A DNA stretch of 64,000 nucleotides from Streptomyces soli (GCF_003999195.1 NZ_RJVR01000216.1:1-64000), one strand, 5' to 3'. Shown: positions 8,355-17,325, numbered from the stretch's first letter. Made by a program: numbers and translations. The notes: generated by a model not told the origin, from the letters alone.

Positions 8355-9250
8355 GGGTACTCGCCCTTGTCGTTGGCCAGGCGGCCGGTCAGCAGTCCGG
8401 CGTCGCGCCACTTCTTGACGGTGTTGGGGTGGAGTGCCAGGCGGCGGGCGATCTCGTTGAGGCTGACCATGCCGAGGTCGGCGAGGCGTTGGGGATGGCT
8501 GCGAAGGCGGTAAGCCCGGCGGATGTGTTTGACGATCCCGACATGAATAGGCTGGTTCATCCCGCTGACCTGGCCTTGCGCGGTGAGGACCTCGGCGATC
8601 TGGCCGTCGGTGTGGTCATCAAGAAGGCCGTCGATGGCGGCGACGATGTGCGCGGGGGTCTGGCGGATCTGCCAGGACGCGAGTGGGACGGGCATGACCA
8701 GGGTGTGCTCCTGGCCGCCGCGCAGGCGGACGTGGGCGGTGATCTGCTCGGCGCGGACCAGGGTGACGTCGGTGACCAGCAGGCGGGCCAGCCGTTTTCG
8801 TTCCCGCACCGGGGTGGCCGGGTCGGTCCACAATCTCGGGAAGTCGCTGGCCAGGGCGGTGATCCGGGCGCGTTGGGCAGCATCCAGGGTGCCGGTTCCG
8901 GTGGCTTTCGTCTTCTCGTAGGTGTCGGTGGCCTCGACGAGTTCGCGCAAGGCGGCGTTCCAGTCGGCTTCCAGGCTGGTGGCGACCAGGCGGTTGTCGG
9001 GGTCCACGGCGAGGTAGCGGCGCCGGGCGAGGTCGGTTTGGTAGCGGGCGCGTTCGACGGCGGCGGCTCGCAGTTGGTCGGCTTCATCCGCGCGGGTGGC
9101 GAGTTCCTCGGCGACCGCGAGGGCTGCCTCCAGTGCGAGCGGGGTGAGGGCGTTGACCAGCAGTTGTCCGACGGCGGCGTCGACACCGACGCCGTGGACG
9201 CGCTGGCAGATCGGATTGCCGTGCTCGATGCCCTTGGCCTGGCAGGGAGG
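8355..9250 (-). pseudogene. Large serine recombinase C-terminal fragment
   Basis: The open minus frame reads as the C-terminal half of a large serine recombinase: the end of the zinc-ribbon region (GNPICQRVHG), a coiled-coil ALAVAEELATRADEADQLRA, then TPVRERKRLARLLVTDVTLV, and a final helix-turn-helix MVSLNEIARRLALHPNTVKK. The catalytic N-terminal serine domain is missing at the VOC gene side, and the 3' end is cut at the tnsA stub. It cannot recombine DNA by itself. It may have been the original integrase of part of this island. Confidence 0.75.
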
Positions 9251-9310
9251 GGCGCGGCGATGACACCCTGGGGGGTTTCGCTGAGCAGCACGCGCCAATA
9301 CGGTGGCCCG

Positions 9311-9739
9311 ATGATGTCGATCAAGAAGTTCCAAGTCACCTTCGACTGCGCAGAACCTGAGCGCCTCGCTCGTTTCTGGTGCGAGGTGTTGGGGTACGTC
9401 GTACCGCCGCCACCGGAGGGGTTTGCCACTTGGGACGATTTCAAGCGCTCGCTGCCACCTGAGCAGCAGGACGCATGGTTTGCCTGCAGTGATCCCTCAG
9501 GCGTGGGCCCGCGACTGTACTTCCAGCGCGTCCCCGAAGGGAAGGCTGCCAAGAACCGGCTGCATCTTGACGTGCGGGTTGGCACCGGACTCGTGGGTGA
9601 AGAGCGCCTCGCCGCACTTGAGGCCGAGTGCGCACGACTGGTCCCGCTCGGCGCGGTACACGTGCGAACGCTGTATGACGGCAATGATTCGTGCATCCCG
9701 ATGCAGGACATCGAGGGCAACGAGTTCTGTATCGACTGA
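9311..9739 (+). CDS. VOC (glyoxalase-fold) family protein
   Basis: This protein of 141-142 residues starts at ATG 9311 or 9314 with MSIKKFQVTFDCAEPERLAR, the usual opening of single-domain glyoxalase/bleomycin-resistance-fold proteins in Streptomyces. Metal-binding candidates are in NRLHLDVRVG and near the C-terminal MQDIEGNEFC. Function is unknown; relatives include dioxygenases, isomerases and antibiotic-binding proteins. It lies between the serine recombinase fragment and a 148 bp transposon-end-like block, so it is probably passenger DNA. Confidence 0.75.
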   Translation: MMSIKKFQVTFDCAEPERLARFWCEVLGYVVPPPPEGFATWDDFKRSLPPEQQDAWFACSDPSGVGPRLYFQRVPEGKAAKNRLHLDVRVGTGLVGEERLAALEAECARLVPLGAVHVRTLYDGNDSCIPMQDIEGNEFCID

Positions 9740-9752
9740 GGGGCCGCGAACG

Positions 9753-9900
9753 TGTCCTCCCAGATCAACTGAGACGGCACCGGGCAACCGTACGTCCGGG
9801 ACCAGGTCCACTGAGATTTCCAGCGTCACAGCGTCTCAGTTCTTCTGGTCGCTGCAGGTCACAGGCATCACCAGGGACCAGATCATCTGAGACGGGACAG
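9753..9900. repeat. 148 bp block of repeated transposase-site-like motifs
   Basis: It begins TGTCC and ends GGGACA. Inside are three variants of CCAGATCAACTGAGACGG (9760, 9802, 9878), one inverted copy (9832-9848), and a palindromic CAGATCATCTG. This looks like the paired ends of a DDE/Mu-type element brought together after loss of the interior. No gene lies inside. Confidence 0.5.
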
Positions 9901-9920
9901 GGTGTCACGCTGTCACGAGG

Positions 9921-10012
9921 TGTCCTGTGATGACCGCTCTCATCCAATCGAGGCGTTTACTCAGCGAACCCAGTCGTTTCGCCTTCCGTCTCAGTGAACC
10001 TAGTCGTGTGGC
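9921..10012 (+). promoter_or_regulatory. Tn7-like left end with TnsB-type sites
   Basis: After TGTCCTGTGA come two spaced repeats, CAGCGAACCCAGTCGTTT (about 9963) and CAGTGAACCTAGTCGT (about 9992). They recur in the relic end at 8218-8268. Their position immediately before tnsA fits the transposase-binding end of Tn7 relatives. Confidence 0.6.
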
Positions 10013-10033
10013 TGATCGCACTGGGGGTGCTGG

Positions 10034-10786
10034 GTGGCTGTACCGACTGGGGTGGATCTTGCGGGGCCGTACATCGAGTTGTCGTATGTGGACGCCGTAC
10101 GCGAGCGACAACGGCGGCCGCTGCTGGACTGCGTGACGGGCCGCTTCGAGGACGTGGTGCCGGTGCGGCCCTTTCGGTGGGCTCGCGGTGAGCGTCACTT
10201 CGCGGGCTGGTATTGGGTGGCGGTGACCGGGCAGCACGTCGGCTTCGAGTCCTGGTTGGAGCGGGACCGGCTCCTGCTCATGGACTTCGACCCGCAGGTG
10301 ACAGGGGTCGCCTCGCAGCCGTTCTGGCTGCACTGGCACGACGGCGAACGGGAGCGTCGGCACGCTCCGGACTACTTCGTCCGCCGCGCGGATGGCTCGG
10401 CGGTGGTCGTCGACGTCCGCGCGGATGAGCGGATCGAGCCGAAGGACGCGCAGGCGTTCGAGGTGACGCGGTTGGCCTGTGCTCAGGCGGGGTGGGGCTT
10501 TGAGCGGGTCGGGACGCCGGGGGCGGTGCTGCTGGCGAATGTCCGGTGGCTTTCACGCTACCGGCACCCACGGTGCCTACTGCGACCGGTCGCGGACCGG
10601 TTGCTGCAGGTCTTCGCGGAGCCTGGTCCGCTGTTGCTTGGAGCCGACGCTGCTGGTGACCGGCTCGCGACCCTGCCCACCCTGTTTCATCTGCTCTGGC
10701 TCCAAGCGCTGACCTTCAAGGATCCATCGGTCGAGCTGATGGGTCCGCGCACGGTCGTGAGCCTGAACGGCGAGGGTGCCCAATGA
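10034..10786 (+). CDS. tnsA: TnsA-like transposition endonuclease
   Basis: This 250-residue protein of the TnsA heteromeric transposase subunit family cuts the 5' ends of the element while TnsB cuts the 3' ends. Visible core: FESWLERDRLLLMDFDPQ (catalytic Glu region), HAPDYFVRR (catalytic Asp), VVVDVRADE. The last is the usual D/E-x-K strand, with Arg in place of Lys. GTG at 10034 is supported by its match to the relic copy at 8295. The stop overlaps the tnsB ATG in ATGA. TnsA implies cut-and-paste rather than replicative transposition. Confidence 0.85.
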   Translation: MAVPTGVDLAGPYIELSYVDAVRERQRRPLLDCVTGRFEDVVPVRPFRWARGERHFAGWYWVAVTGQHVGFESWLERDRLLLMDFDPQVTGVASQPFWLHWHDGERERRHAPDYFVRRADGSAVVVDVRADERIEPKDAQAFEVTRLACAQAGWGFERVGTPGAVLLANVRWLSRYRHPRCLLRPVADRLLQVFAEPGPLLLGADAAGDRLATLPTLFHLLWLQALTFKDPSVELMGPRTVVSLNGEGAQ

Positions 10787-12009
10787 GCGGGAGCGGGCGG
10801 AAGGTTCCGCCCACGGCCAGGATCGCGGAGTTTCCCGAGACGGCGGCTGAACAGGCCCATTGGTGGGAGAGACACATTCTCGAAGTGCTGCACGGCTTAC
10901 CGCCGTCTGCTTCCGAGGGGGCGGTCCCGCGGCCGGAGTTCGATCCGAGACGGCACTCGCTGGCTGAGCGCGAGCGAGCGAAAGCAGCCGAACTGACGGC
11001 GGCTGGACACAAGGTGACAGCCAGCGGGATCAAGCAGCGGCGCCAGCGCTATCAGCGTGACGGACTGGTCGGGCTGGCCGACGGCCGGTCGGCCAAGCAG
11101 ATGCCTGCCTTCGGCAACGTCGATGCGACGGTGGTGGAGGCGATGCGGCAGGCGATCGGCGAGACGGCCGAGGACTCGTCGAAGACGATCGGGTTCATCG
11201 CCTGGCGGGCCAAGGAAATCCTGGCTGGCCGTGAGGACGCCGCCGACGTCGAGGTTCCTTCGCGGGCCACCCTCTACCGGCTCTACGGCAAGCTGGCGGC
11301 CGGCACGCATGCGACGGGCTCGGCCCGCACGCGCCGGTCGGTCAACGCACGGCCGCCCGGCCCCTTCGGAGAGGTGCCGGCCAGTGCGCCGGGCGAGCTC
11401 ATGCAGATCGACTCGACCCCGCTGGACGTGCTGGTGCGGCTGGACGACGGCATCGCGGAGAAGGTCGAGCTGACCGCGATGGTCGACATCGCGACCCGGT
11501 CGATCACTGCGGCGGTGCTGCGGCCGACGACGAAGGCGGCCGACGCCTCCGCACTGCTGGCCCGCAGTGTCACCCCGGAGGCGATGCGGCCGGGCTGGTC
11601 ACAGGCCCTGCTGATGTCGCGTTCGGTGCTGCCGCACCGACGGCTGCTGACCTTGGACGAGCGCCTGGAGCACGCGGCGGCACGACCGGTGATCGTTCCG
11701 GAGACGATCGTCTGCGACCACGGCAAGGTGTTCATCTCGAACAACTTCCGGGCGTCCTGCCGCTATTTGGGCATCAACCTGCAACCTGCCCACAAGGCGA
11801 CGCCGACGGACAAGGGCACGATCGAGAAGACTCTGGGCTCAGTGGCCACGCTGTTCGCTCAGTTCGTCGCGGGCTATACCGGCTCGACCACGGACCGCCG
11901 TGGCCGGAAGCTGGAGGACGGGCCGCTGTGGTCGTTGCCCGAGTTGCAGAGCCTTCTCGACGAGTGGGTCGTCGCGGTCTTTACCGACCGTGAGTTGTGC
12001 TGCCCGTGA
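10783..12009 (+). pseudogene. tnsB: TnsB-like DDE transposase, N-terminal part (gene interrupted)
   Basis: The protein has an N-terminal helix-turn-helix region (GHKVTASGIKQRRQRYQRDG) and an RNase H-fold rve core with MQIDSTPLDV (Asp), VCDHGKVF (Asp) and PTDKGTIEK (Glu), so the DDE triad is present. True TnsB sequence ends at codon 11977-11979 (EWVVAV). The following nine codons come from the inserted Tn554-like element and end at a stop. Joining 11979 to 17446 restores an open frame into the expected WQTRPHDGLRDP motif. The truncated product lacks the C-terminal domain that contacts DNA and TnsC. Confidence 0.85.
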
Positions 12010-12102
12010 TGTCCGCCTGGGCCTGTGACATGGACGTCATGGGCTCGTTTACCGACCGGGACCGGAACGTCTGCCATGTTCCGGAGTCGGTACGGAGGAC
12101 GA

Positions 12103-13272
12103 GTGGTACGGCACATCGTGGTCGGGGACTTGAGGGTCCAGCGGAAGGGCGGACGGCGATCGTGGACGATCGTCTGGCCCGAGGGCACCATCCATACGGA
12201 GGCAGACCGGTTCCTGCGCGTCCATGACGGCACTGGCACCCAGAAGACGTACGCGTACTACCTGGTGGATCATCTGCGGTGGCTGGAGCGTGAATGCCTG
12301 GCCTTCGACACAGTCCAAGTACGCGACCTCGAACGGTACATGGGCATCGTCGGCGCCGAGGTCCGTATGCCGCTCGGCGAGCCCTGGCGGGTCGGCAAGC
12401 GCCCCTATGACCGGTCCGCACTGTCGATCGCGGCGTCCTGTTTGAAGGGCTTTTACCTGCACCAAGCCTCCCTCGGCATCAACGTCGACCTCGGCGAGAA
12501 GCTGGATGGCACCCGGCTCCCGTCGCGGGTGGATCGTCGTCGCTCGTTCCTCGGACATGTGAAGTCCGCGATGCCCGCGAACCCGCTCGCGCCGAAGGGC
12601 CCACACCGCCGGCATCCGAAGATGCTCCCGGACGGGGCGAGGGACAGGCTGCTGGAGAGAGTGAACTCGGCCCGGGACCGGCTGGTGGTGACCTGGCTCG
12701 CCGACGGCGGCCTTCGGGTCGGTGAGCTCTGTGGGCTGCACCTGGTTGACCTGCATCTGCGTGAGAACGCGGCCTGCAACGAGTGCCGCAGCCCTCACCT
12801 GCATGTCTGCCATCGTCCGAACAATCCGAACCGGGCCGAGGCCAAGACCAAGCACTCCTGGCAGGTTGAACACGGCACGGTGACAGGCGGGTTGATCAAG
12901 CGCGTCAGCCCGGCGATGGTGCACGCCTACTTCGAGTACATGACGACCGAGTACCCGCGCGGGGCCGGACACGGCATGCTCCTGGTTCAGCTCCACGGCG
13001 CCGGCACCGGGCAGCCCTGGGCTCCGGTCGGCGCCCGTCGGATGCTCGGCCGGGCCGGGAAACGCGCTGGCCTGGGGCTTGTGAAACCCCATGCTTTCAG
13101 GCACACGTTCACCTCCGCGGTTCTTGATGCTGCCGACGGCAACCTGCTGATCGCCCGAGACGCCGGCGGCTGGGCCTCGACGGCTACGGTCGACGAGGTC
13201 TACGGACATGTCGACGTCCACGACCCCACTTTCGACGCCGCCCTGCGCACGGTCTGGGGTGAGCCGAAGTGA
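12103..13272 (+). CDS. tnpA: Tyrosine recombinase, TnpA-like
   Basis: This phage-integrase-family recombinase is about 389 residues from GTG 12103, which sits 4 bases after GGAGGAC. A longer frame upstream lies in the element end. Catalytic residues are visible: Arg in DGGLRVGELCG, HAFRHTFTS (His-x-x-Arg), Trp in GGWASTATVDE, and the Tyr nucleophile in VYGHVDVHD. A Cys-rich insert (ACNECRSPHLHVCHRP) between the first Arg and the second box is unusual and may bind zinc. It overlaps tnpB by GTGA. With TnpB and TnpC it should catalyse insertion of the element. Confidence 0.85.
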   Translation: MVRHIVVGDLRVQRKGGRRSWTIVWPEGTIHTEADRFLRVHDGTGTQKTYAYYLVDHLRWLERECLAFDTVQVRDLERYMGIVGAEVRMPLGEPWRVGKRPYDRSALSIAASCLKGFYLHQASLGINVDLGEKLDGTRLPSRVDRRRSFLGHVKSAMPANPLAPKGPHRRHPKMLPDGARDRLLERVNSARDRLVVTWLADGGLRVGELCGLHLVDLHLRENAACNECRSPHLHVCHRPNNPNRAEAKTKHSWQVEHGTVTGGLIKRVSPAMVHAYFEYMTTEYPRGAGHGMLLVQLHGAGTGQPWAPVGARRMLGRAGKRAGLGLVKPHAFRHTFTSAVLDAADGNLLIARDAGGWASTATVDEVYGHVDVHDPTFDAALRTVWGEPK

Positions 13273-15902
13273 GCATGACGACGCCCCTGCTGCCGCAGCA
13301 GGACCCCCGCGCTGGCCGGGACCGGCTGGAAATCCTCACCGTGCTGATCAGCGCCCCGTCGTTCGACCCGCTGTTCCGTCCCGATGTCGTCAAGATCCCG
13401 CCGAACCATGCTGTCTACCGGTGGAATTGCCTCTGCGCTGACTGCGAGCGGTCCACGATGGGACATGGCGACCTGTGCTCTTCTCACGAGATGCTCTGGC
13501 GCGAGCACCGCGACCTGGGTGGAGAACGAGCCGAGTTCCTCCGCACCGCGCCGCCCGTCGGCCCCGGGGAGGGGATCGAGCAGCGATCCTGCCGGATCTG
13601 TCCCGGGCGGCCCGCTCGGCACCACACGCTGGCGCTCTGCCACTACCACGAGTTTCGTTGGTATAACCAGCGCGGCCGCCGCGGCGGTGACCTCGACTTC
13701 GATGCCTGGCTCGTCGATCAGCAATCGCATCCCGGCTTCGGCAATTGCCAGGTCCAGGTCTGCCCGGAACTCGCAGACTCCCCGCTCGGGCTGTGTTTCC
13801 GCCACGAGCGCCGCTACCGCAGGCAAGGCAGGCCGGGAGGAGCGACGCTGCCGTCGCAGTGGGGCACCCGCTTCGGGCGCCGGGGATTGGTCACGCCGGT
13901 CAGCTACGAGGACGAGCTCGCCTTCCGGCGCTGGTGCGGGAGCGCCGGGGCCGTGCTCCGGCCTGCGCAGGTCAATCTCCGGGGGCTGCATCCGCTGCTG
14001 CGGGCCGAGATCAAGTGGGGCATGTTCACCTATACCCAGAAGGCACACGGCCGATGGGAACTGGTCACCTGGCAGGGCTTGGCGAACTTCGCCCGCGAGC
14101 ACGGTCTGCGGTCGCTGACGGATGCGGGCCCCGAGGAGGAACGGCTGCTGCAGAAGGCGGCCAGCCGCGAGGCGGTCCACATCGTCCGGGCCGTGGCCGG
14201 CTGGCTGCAGCCTCTCTACGTGACGCCGGCCGAGACGCGCGAGCTCGGATACATCCTCACCGAGCACTTCGGGCGGAAGCTCACCGGCCGCTCGGTCCAC
14301 ATGGACCTCACGGGCGTCTCCCAGCGATGGCTCCGCGACCTCATCTGGGACCACCTCGTCGCAATCCTGCGTTCTCCCGGCTGCCCGCGCAGCGGAAGCA
14401 CTTTCGACGACATGCGCCGAGCCGGTCTGGAGCTGAGTACCTTCCTGGAACTCCACGCGCCGTCCGGCGGCCACGACCCGCGAGCCTTGACGGCAGACCA
14501 TATGCACCAGTTCGTCGCCGACCAGCGGCAACGCGAGAGGGACGGGCTCGTCTCGCTCGCGGCCAGAGGGCGCCCGGGCAAGCAGTCGATCGTGACCGAC
14601 AACACCCGCCAGCGCGTGTTCCACCGCACCCGGCGCCTCCTGCGCGGGGCAATGGAATCGGGAGAGGCCGAACGCCTCGGCCTGGACCGCGCGTTCATCG
14701 GCGCCATGCCTGCCCCAGGACGGACAGTCCGCCGTTCGCGGCCGCCGTTCGCCGACGGGGTCGCCCGCGCGCTCGCCGACGAGACCAACCTGCGCGGACT
14801 CTCCGAAACCTACGACCCGTTCGACCGCGGCCTGCGGGACGCCTGGGAGACGATCATCGTCACCGGCCGCCGCTGCGGAGAAGTCCTCCAGCTCCGCCTG
14901 GACTGCCTCGGCCGCTACGGCGGACTCCCCATGCTCTGGCACGACCAGACCAAAGTCGGCAACTACGACCAGGCCCTGCGCATCCCTGAGCGAGTCCACC
15001 AACTCCTTCAAGCCCGCCAGCGCAAGACCCTGGCCCTGTTCGAGACCCGGAACAACCGGCCGCCCACCGCCGAGGAACGCGCCCAGATGGCGTTGTTCCC
15101 CACCAACATCCGCAACCGCGACGGCCATCGGCCGCTGAGCTACAAGTGGTTCCACAAGGGCTTCAAGCTCTGGATCGACGATCTCGACATCGGCCGCTGG
15201 GTTCCTCATCAGGCTCGCCACAGTCTGGCGACCAGCCTGCTGCGGGCCGGGGCAAGCTTGACGCACGTCCGCCGCTACCTCGGCCACGTCTCCGAGCGGA
15301 TGGCCGAGCACTACATCCACCTGACCCAGTCCGATCTGGAGGACGTCCTCCAGCACGTCTGGGTCGCCGGCCCTGGCAGCCCCAGACCCGGTGAAGTCCT
15401 CACCGAGCCGACCACCCCGCTCACCCGCGAGCAGGCCCAGGCCCTCGCCATCGATCTATCCCGCCGGAGCACCCCCGCCGAAGGCGGCTTCTGCACCTTC
15501 CAGCCCGTCGTCGACGGCGGCGCATGCCCCTGGAACCTCGACTGCCACAACTGCGACAAGTTCGTCCTGTCCGGCGCCGACCTCCTCTACTGGCGGCGCA
15601 AGCGCGAACAGTGGCGGCTGTTGGCCGAGGGCGCCCCGGACGACGCCACCGCCGACTACCTTCACCGCTACTTCGAGCCCACCGCCCGCGCCATCGACGG
15701 CCTGGAGAAGGCCCTGGCCGGCCTCGGCCTCCTCGACGACGCCCTCGCCCTGGACCTGCGCAAACCCCAGGACTACTTCCACCGCGTGTGGTCCACCGCC
15801 TTCCGCGCCGCTGACCTCGCCGACGCGGGCGACGACGAGCAGAGCAAGTACAGCGATACGTGCACAGCCGACGGCGACGACCCCGAACAGGACATCGCAT
15901 GA
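13269..15902 (+). CDS. tnpB: Large tyrosine recombinase, TnpB-like
   Basis: This 877-residue second recombinase has a long N-terminal region with several Cys pairs (NCLCADCERST, SCRICPGRPARHHT, NCQVQVCPEL), and a C-terminal catalytic domain with TGRRCGEVLQLRLDCLG (Arg), VPHQARHSLATSLLRAG (His-x-x-Arg), YLGHVSERMAEHYIHLTQ (His and Tyr). A late Cys cluster, GACPWNLDCHNCDKFV, follows the catalytic domain. It is longer than Tn554 TnpB (about 630). It starts at GTG overlapping the tnpA stop and ends overlapping the tnpC ATG, so the three are translated together. Confidence 0.85.
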   Translation: MSMTTPLLPQQDPRAGRDRLEILTVLISAPSFDPLFRPDVVKIPPNHAVYRWNCLCADCERSTMGHGDLCSSHEMLWREHRDLGGERAEFLRTAPPVGPGEGIEQRSCRICPGRPARHHTLALCHYHEFRWYNQRGRRGGDLDFDAWLVDQQSHPGFGNCQVQVCPELADSPLGLCFRHERRYRRQGRPGGATLPSQWGTRFGRRGLVTPVSYEDELAFRRWCGSAGAVLRPAQVNLRGLHPLLRAEIKWGMFTYTQKAHGRWELVTWQGLANFAREHGLRSLTDAGPEEERLLQKAASREAVHIVRAVAGWLQPLYVTPAETRELGYILTEHFGRKLTGRSVHMDLTGVSQRWLRDLIWDHLVAILRSPGCPRSGSTFDDMRRAGLELSTFLELHAPSGGHDPRALTADHMHQFVADQRQRERDGLVSLAARGRPGKQSIVTDNTRQRVFHRTRRLLRGAMESGEAERLGLDRAFIGAMPAPGRTVRRSRPPFADGVARALADETNLRGLSETYDPFDRGLRDAWETIIVTGRRCGEVLQLRLDCLGRYGGLPMLWHDQTKVGNYDQALRIPERVHQLLQARQRKTLALFETRNNRPPTAEERAQMALFPTNIRNRDGHRPLSYKWFHKGFKLWIDDLDIGRWVPHQARHSLATSLLRAGASLTHVRRYLGHVSERMAEHYIHLTQSDLEDVLQHVWVAGPGSPRPGEVLTEPTTPLTREQAQALAIDLSRRSTPAEGGFCTFQPVVDGGACPWNLDCHNCDKFVLSGADLLYWRRKREQWRLLAEGAPDDATADYLHRYFEPTARAIDGLEKALAGLGLLDDALALDLRKPQDYFHRVWSTAFRAADLADAGDDEQSKYSDTCTADGDDPEQDIA

Positions 15903-16486
15903 AGACCGCTGCCGTTCCAGCCCCCCGCACCGCCGCTGCCCTGGCCGCCCGCCGCCACAAGACCGAGACCGCCCTCCAACGGGTCCGCGAAGCCATCACC
16001 CGACTCCGGCGCGAGAAGGCCCAGGTCAGCGTCGCCGCTGTTGCCCGTCGCGCGGACGTCTCGCGCACCTTCCTCTATGACAACTCCGAGGCCCGAGCCG
16101 CCATCGCCACCGCGATGGCCGAGACCGGAGACCGCCGGACTCAGTTGCTCGCCGACCAGGACGATGAGCACGAGGCGACCTGGCGCGAACGTGCCCTGAA
16201 CGCCGAAGATGCCCTCAAAGCGGCTCACGGCGAGATCATCGCCCAGCGGGCCCGCACTGGTGAACTCCTCGGCCAGATCCGGGACTTGCAGGCTGAGTGG
16301 ACAGAAGAAGCTATCCAGCGGATCACCACCGAGAACACCACACTCAAGCAGCGGGTCCGCCAGCTCACCGCCGACAACCGCGCCCTCGACGAGCGGCTCA
16401 AGGCCGCCCGCTCCAACCTCCGCTTCCAAGACCGGCGCGTTGCCGACCTCGAAGCCCGCCTCACCGACCCGGCTTCAACGATCTGA
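15899..16486 (+). CDS. tnpC: TnpC-like DUF6262 family protein
   Basis: This 195-residue protein has a short TetR-like helix-turn-helix (VAAVARRADVSRTFLYDN) and a long C-terminal coiled coil (TTENTTLKQRVRQLTADNRA). It is the third member of Tn554-type recombinase sets, thought to assist orientation or efficiency. ATG at 15899 overlaps the tnpB stop. The final 57 bp of the coiled-coil coding region is repeated at 17190-17246. The present C-terminus (TDPASTI) was probably created by cargo insertion; the repeat would give a different tail. Confidence 0.8.
   Translation: MKTAAVPAPRTAAALAARRHKTETALQRVREAITRLRREKAQVSVAAVARRADVSRTFLYDNSEARAAIATAMAETGDRRTQLLADQDDEHEATWRERALNAEDALKAAHGEIIAQRARTGELLGQIRDLQAEWTEEAIQRITTENTTLKQRVRQLTADNRALDERLKAARSNLRFQDRRVADLEARLTDPASTI
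16403..16459 (+). repeat. 57 bp direct repeat, copy 1 (in tnpC)
   Basis: It matches 17190-17246 at 56 of 57 bases. It encodes the tnpC segment ARSNLRFQDRRVADLEAR. The two copies bracket the hydrolase gene, so the cargo block (about 16460-17189) was inserted or captured with duplication of the tnpC end. Confidence 0.9.
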
Positions 16487-16530
16487 TCCCGTTCGGCTAC
16501 GACCCGCGGATGTCAGTGGCGCGGGCCATA

Positions 16531-16567
16531 CTCGTGCTGCGGCGCCGCCCGGGCACCGCAGCACGAG
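16531..16567 (+). promoter_or_regulatory. Hairpin touching the hydrolase ribosome site
   Basis: A perfect 12 bp stem (CTCGTGCTGCGG, complement at 16556-16567) with a 13-base loop ends inside the GAGGGGAG ribosome site before ATG 16577. It could mask translation initiation or act as a stop for tnpC transcripts. Regulation is inferred only. Confidence 0.5.
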
Positions 16568-16576
16568 GGGAGCGAC

Positions 16577-17155
16577 ATGGCTGAGGTGCTGGTTTTCCAC
16601 CACGGGCACGGGCTGACCGTCGGCGTCCGTGAGTTCGCCGAGCAGCTGCGACGGGCCGGACACACCGTCCACGTCCCGGACCTGTATGAGGGGCAGGTAT
16701 TCGACAGCCTCGAGGAGGGCATGGGTTACGCCGAGGACGCCGGGTTCGGCACGGTCATCGCCCGCGGAACCGCCGCCGCCGAGGGGCTGCCTGCGGAACT
16801 CGTCTACGCCGGGTTCTCGCTCGGCGTCCTGCCGGCGCAGAAGCTGGCCCAGACCCGCCCCGGCGCGAAGGGCGCGTTGCTGCTGGAGGCTTGCGTCCCG
16901 GTCGCGGAGTTCGGCGGCGCCTGGCCCCACGAGGTCCCGGTCCAGGTCCACGGCATGGACGCGGATCCGTTCTTCGCCAGGGAGGGCGATGTGGACGCGG
17001 CCCGCGCGCTCGTCGAGACAGCTGCGGATGCCGAGCTGTTCCTCTATCCCGGCGACAGGCACTTGTTCACCGACAGCAGCCTGCCGTCATACGACGAGCA
17101 GGCCGCCGCACAGGTCTCTCATCGAGTGCTGGACTTCCTCGACCGCATCAAATAG
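16577..17155 (+). CDS. Dienelactone hydrolase family protein (transposon cargo)
   Basis: This 192-residue alpha/beta hydrolase starts MAEVLVFHHGHGLTVGVREF. The nucleophile is in YAGFSLGVLPAQK (Ser here rather than the Cys of classical dienelactone hydrolase), the acid in VHGMDADPFF and the His in PGDRHLFTD. Such short proteins hydrolyse small esters or lactones; the substrate is unknown. It is the only non-recombinase gene of the Tn554-like element and lies between direct repeats, which marks it as cargo. Confidence 0.8.
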   Translation: MAEVLVFHHGHGLTVGVREFAEQLRRAGHTVHVPDLYEGQVFDSLEEGMGYAEDAGFGTVIARGTAAAEGLPAELVYAGFSLGVLPAQKLAQTRPGAKGALLLEACVPVAEFGGAWPHEVPVQVHGMDADPFFAREGDVDAARALVETAADAELFLYPGDRHLFTDSSLPSYDEQAAAQVSHRVLDFLDRIK

Positions 17156-17189
17156 CCCGGCATTTCGGCGAGGGCGACCAAGGCCAAAA

Positions 17190-17246
17190 GCCGCCCGCTC
17201 CAACCTCCGCTTCCAGGACCGGCGCGTTGCCGACCTCGAAGCCCGC
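17190..17246 (+). repeat. 57 bp direct repeat, copy 2 (tnpC tail)
   Basis: This is the second copy of the tnpC 3' sequence. Continued in the tnpC frame it reads on to VRTGISDVVLPR and a stop at 17283-17285, which was probably the original TnpC C-terminus before the hydrolase gene arrived. Confidence 0.85.
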
Positions 17247-17292
17247 GTCCGAACCGGGATCAGCGACGTGGTCCTGCCTCGCTGACCACCTC

Positions 17293-17325
17293 ACGGCCCG
17301 TCCACCGTCCCGGTGGACGGGCCGT
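17293..17325 (+). terminator. Terminator hairpin near right end of Tn554-like element
   Basis: A perfect 14 bp stem (ACGGCCCGTCCACC with complement) encloses a 5-base loop, 8 bases after the stop of the repeated tnpC tail. It would end transcription from the recombinase-cargo operon before the interrupted tnsB. Confidence 0.75.

Noticed and set aside
10783..12009. Reading the left tnsB part as a complete short transposase
   Set aside because: The last nine codons lie in the Tn554-like end and the essential C-terminal domain continues at 17446.
13200..15356. A 718-residue minus-strand ORF
   Set aside because: It is the antisense shadow of the TnpB-like recombinase gene.
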